A DNA stretch of 9,053 bases, taken from positions 1 to 9,053 of the forward strand of contig JAQWCZ010000069.1 in NCBI GenBank assembly GCA_028705705.1. Reading direction: 5' to 3'. The notes beneath the pieces are model-generated. The model had not been told where the DNA came from, ran no database searches, and saw only the letters and a list, made by a program, of their open reading frames with translations. Positions 7,834-9,053 of the stretch are shown piece by piece. Made by a program: the position numbers and the translations under genes. Each line of letters starts with the position of its first letter. Position 1 is the stretch's first letter. The stretch comes from Paludibacter sp. Its GTDB lineage: Bacteria; Bacteroidota; Bacteroidia; Bacteroidales; Paludibacteraceae.

Positions 7834-7867
7834 CAAATATAGTATTATTTTTGCAATACAACACAAG
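7834..7867 (-). promoter_or_regulatory. Candidate promoter of the araC-family gene
   Basis: Minus-strand TATATTTG at 7841-7834 fits TAnnTTTG, with CTTG at 7867-7864, 22 nt upstream, as the -33 box. Transcription would start at about 7829, only a few bases before the 7825 ATG but about 75 nt before the preferred ATG at 7753. A GTATT/AATAC inverted repeat lies in the spacer (7842-7859), possibly for autoregulation. Confidence 0.42.
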
Positions 7868-7963
7868 ACAAAAAACAGACAAACCAAATTAAATATCCAC
7901 ATATACTACTATTTATTAGCCAATTGCAACTTCACACTAACACTTTTCAATATTTTTTTTCTA

Positions 7964-7984
7964 ATGCGAATAGTATCATTAAAT
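7964..7984 (+). promoter_or_regulatory. Partial third copy of the shared regulatory core
   Basis: The plus strand reads TAGTATCATTAA at 7971-7982. GTATCATTAAA is identical to copy A, and AATAGTATCA at 7969-7978 is identical to copy B. It points toward zupT, but the AAAAACACTTG block is absent and its distance to the zupT -7 box is 35 nt rather than 42. It may be a regulator site for the divergent araC gene or a chance AT-rich match. Confidence 0.3.
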
Positions 7985-7990
7985 GGATTG

Positions 7991-8021
7991 TTTCTTTTAT
8001 GAACATTTTACCCTACCTTTG
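7991..8021 (+). promoter_or_regulatory. Promoter of the zupT operon
   Basis: TACCTTTG at 8014-8021 is a perfect Bacteroidota -7 box. TTTC at 7991-7994, 19 nt upstream, could serve as -33, with ATTG at 7987-7990 as an alternative. Transcription would start near 8026 and give a leader of about 20 nt. No ribosome-binding site is recognisable before the ATG at 8047. Confidence 0.55.
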
Positions 8022-8046
8022 CGTTTACTCAAATTAAACTAATCGT

Positions 8047-8856
8047 ATGGATACGTCAAATTTTCTTTTTGCTTTCGGATTAACTCTTTTTGCGGGATTG
8101 GCAACCGGTATCGGGAGTTTAATCGGCTTTTTGCATAAGAAATTTAATCCCAAGTTCCTTGCTGCCTCTCTGGGATTCTCCGCTGGGGTAATGATTTATG
8201 TTTCGCTGATTGAGATATTTGCGAAGGCTAAAGATGCACTTACTGCTGAATATGGGGATAAAACGGGTTATTGGTACACAATTATTGGGTTTTTCGTGGG
8301 CATTGCCCTAATTGGTATCATTGACAAGTTAATTCCTTCCGGTGAAAACCCGCACGAAATCAATAAAACAAAAGACTATGACAAACCCGGAAAAAGAGAT
8401 AAAAGCAAATTGATGCGGATGGGGCTTTTCTCGGCGCTGGCCATCGGAATCCACAACTTCCCGGAAGGACTGGCAACATTCATGGCCGGTATGACCAACC
8501 CGACATTGGGGGTAAGTATCGCGGTGGCCATCGCGATTCACAACATCCCGGAAGGTTTGGCAATTTCAGCTCCCGTTTATTATGCAACCGGCAACAAGAA
8601 AAAGGCATTTATACTATCATTCCTTTCTGGTCTGGCTGAACCCGTTGGCGCTATCATCGGATTCTTCCTGCTGAAATGGTTCTTTACCGAAGCTGCTTTC
8701 GGCTTTATCTTTGCAGCTGTTGCAGGTATCATGGTTTATATCTCTTTAGATGAATTGTTACCAACTGCTGAAGAATATGGCGAACACCATGTCGCAATTT
8801 ACGGTCTCATCGCGGGAATGGCAGTCATGTCGCTGAGTCTGGTGATGATGGCTTAA
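8047..8856 (+). CDS. zupT: ZIP-family divalent metal (zinc) transporter, ZupT type
   Basis: Inner-membrane carrier importing zinc and possibly other divalent metals such as iron or manganese. At 269 residues it is close to E. coli ZupT (257). It has eight predicted membrane segments. Segments IV and V carry the paired metal-site signatures [10 protein letters not shown] and [13 protein letters not shown]. Other ZupT-like blocks are [39 protein letters not shown] and [17 protein letters not shown]. The loop between segments III and IV is charged ([15 protein letters not shown]) and lacks the His-rich run of eukaryotic ZIPs. It is more GC-rich than the genes to its left and is transcribed away from them. 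It leads a short operon, with the next ATG 17 bp past its stop. No Zur-like palindrome was recognised at its promoter. Confidence 0.94.
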   Translation: MDTSNFLFAFGLTLFAGLATGIGSLIGFLHKKFNPKFLAASLGFSAGVMIYVSLIEIFAKAKDALTAEYGDKTGYWYTIIGFFVGIALIGIIDKLIPSGENPHEINKTKDYDKPGKRDKSKLMRMGLFSALAIGIHNFPEGLATFMAGMTNPTLGVSIAVAIAIHNIPEGLAISAPVYYATGNKKKAFILSFLSGLAEPVGAIIGFFLLKWFFTEAAFGFIFAAVAGIMVYISLDELLPTAEEYGEHHVAIYGLIAGMAVMSLSLVMMA

Positions 8857-8873
8857 TTTTTTTATCAACAATT

Positions 8874-9053
8874 ATGAATATTACAGAGAAACCAAAAAAT
8901 ACAGGATTAATTCAATTGCTAGATATTGAATTATCCGATATCATTCCATATATCCACTGGAGTTTTTATTTCATGGCCTGGCGAATACCCGGCAAATTTG
9001 AAGGCATCGAAACAGCTTGCGACTGCGACTCCTGTAAAACAGGATGGCTGCAA
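8874..9053 (+). CDS. Free-standing MetH-type methionine synthase activation-domain protein, 5' part only
   Basis: Sixty codons are visible from the ATG at 8874; the frame is open at the window edge. The stretch DIIPYIHWSFYFMAWRIPGK (residues 22-41) resembles the start of the C-terminal reactivation domain of cobalamin-dependent methionine synthase, where the pattern is YIDWTPFFMTW...GK. That domain binds S-adenosylmethionine and helps reduce inactive cob(II)alamin. Here it begins only about 20 residues from the N-terminus, so this is not full-length MetH (about 1200 residues) but a separate activation-domain protein. Three cysteines (ACDCDSC, 48-54) follow the motif. Only 17 bp separate it from zupT and there is no promoter between them, so cotranscription is likely. 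The remainder of the gene, and whether a MetH lacking this domain exists elsewhere, cannot be seen. Confidence 0.72.
   Translation, partial: MNITEKPKNTGLIQLLDIELSDIIPYIHWSFYFMAWRIPGKFEGIETACDCDSCKTGWLQ

Noticed and set aside
8329..8541. Minus-strand 70-codon frame within zupT
   Set aside because: It is antisense to conserved ZIP metal-site codons, with no domain or start signal.

Overview
The window looks like an accessory carbohydrate-utilisation locus of a Bacteroidota bacterium. The evidence is a SusC/RagA-type TonB-dependent transporter, AT-rich intergenic DNA, no recognisable Shine-Dalgarno sequences, and Bacteroidota-type promoters (-7 box TAnnTTTG with a -33 TTG element). Species cannot be read from the sequence; a Bacteroidales/Marinilabiliales relative is only a guess.

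Left and centre (1-7825, all on the minus strand) read as the regulator-proximal part of a polysaccharide-utilisation locus (PUL). In transcription order these are: an AraC-family regulator with an N-terminal cupin-like sensor (7825/7753 to 6866); an exported, probably lipidated FAD-dependent oxidoreductase of the FAD_oxidored type (6585-5233); a glycoside hydrolase family 2 enzyme of the beta-mannosidase group with no signal peptide (5128-2903); a 444-bp gene-free spacer; and a SusC-like transporter (2458 to beyond the left edge, 819 codons visible). The SusD partner would be expected just outside the left edge. A working model is that the transporter imports an oligosaccharide, the GH2 enzyme trims it, the flavoenzyme oxidises a sugar or released product, and the AraC protein senses a ligand and switches the locus on.

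The most informative signal is regulatory. The DNA upstream of susC and of the oxidoreductase gene carries the same composite promoter. Both have a 43-bp element identical at 30 of 43 positions without gaps, ending in CACTTG at the -33 position, followed by exactly 20 nt and a -7 box TATTTTT(G/A). Its position and its internal ~20-bp repeat suit an AraC-type activator, and the araC gene lies directly upstream. A partial third match (TAGTATCATTAA core) sits in the araC-zupT divergent intergenic region.

Right (7826-9053, plus strand) is housekeeping in character. It holds a ZupT-like ZIP metal transporter with a clear TACCTTTG promoter and, 17 bp downstream, the start of a free-standing MetH-type cobalamin-dependent methionine synthase activation-domain protein that runs off the right edge. 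The divergent intergenic region at 7826-8046 separates the PUL from this operon. No tRNA, rRNA, CRISPR array, insertion sequence or convincing terminator was seen.
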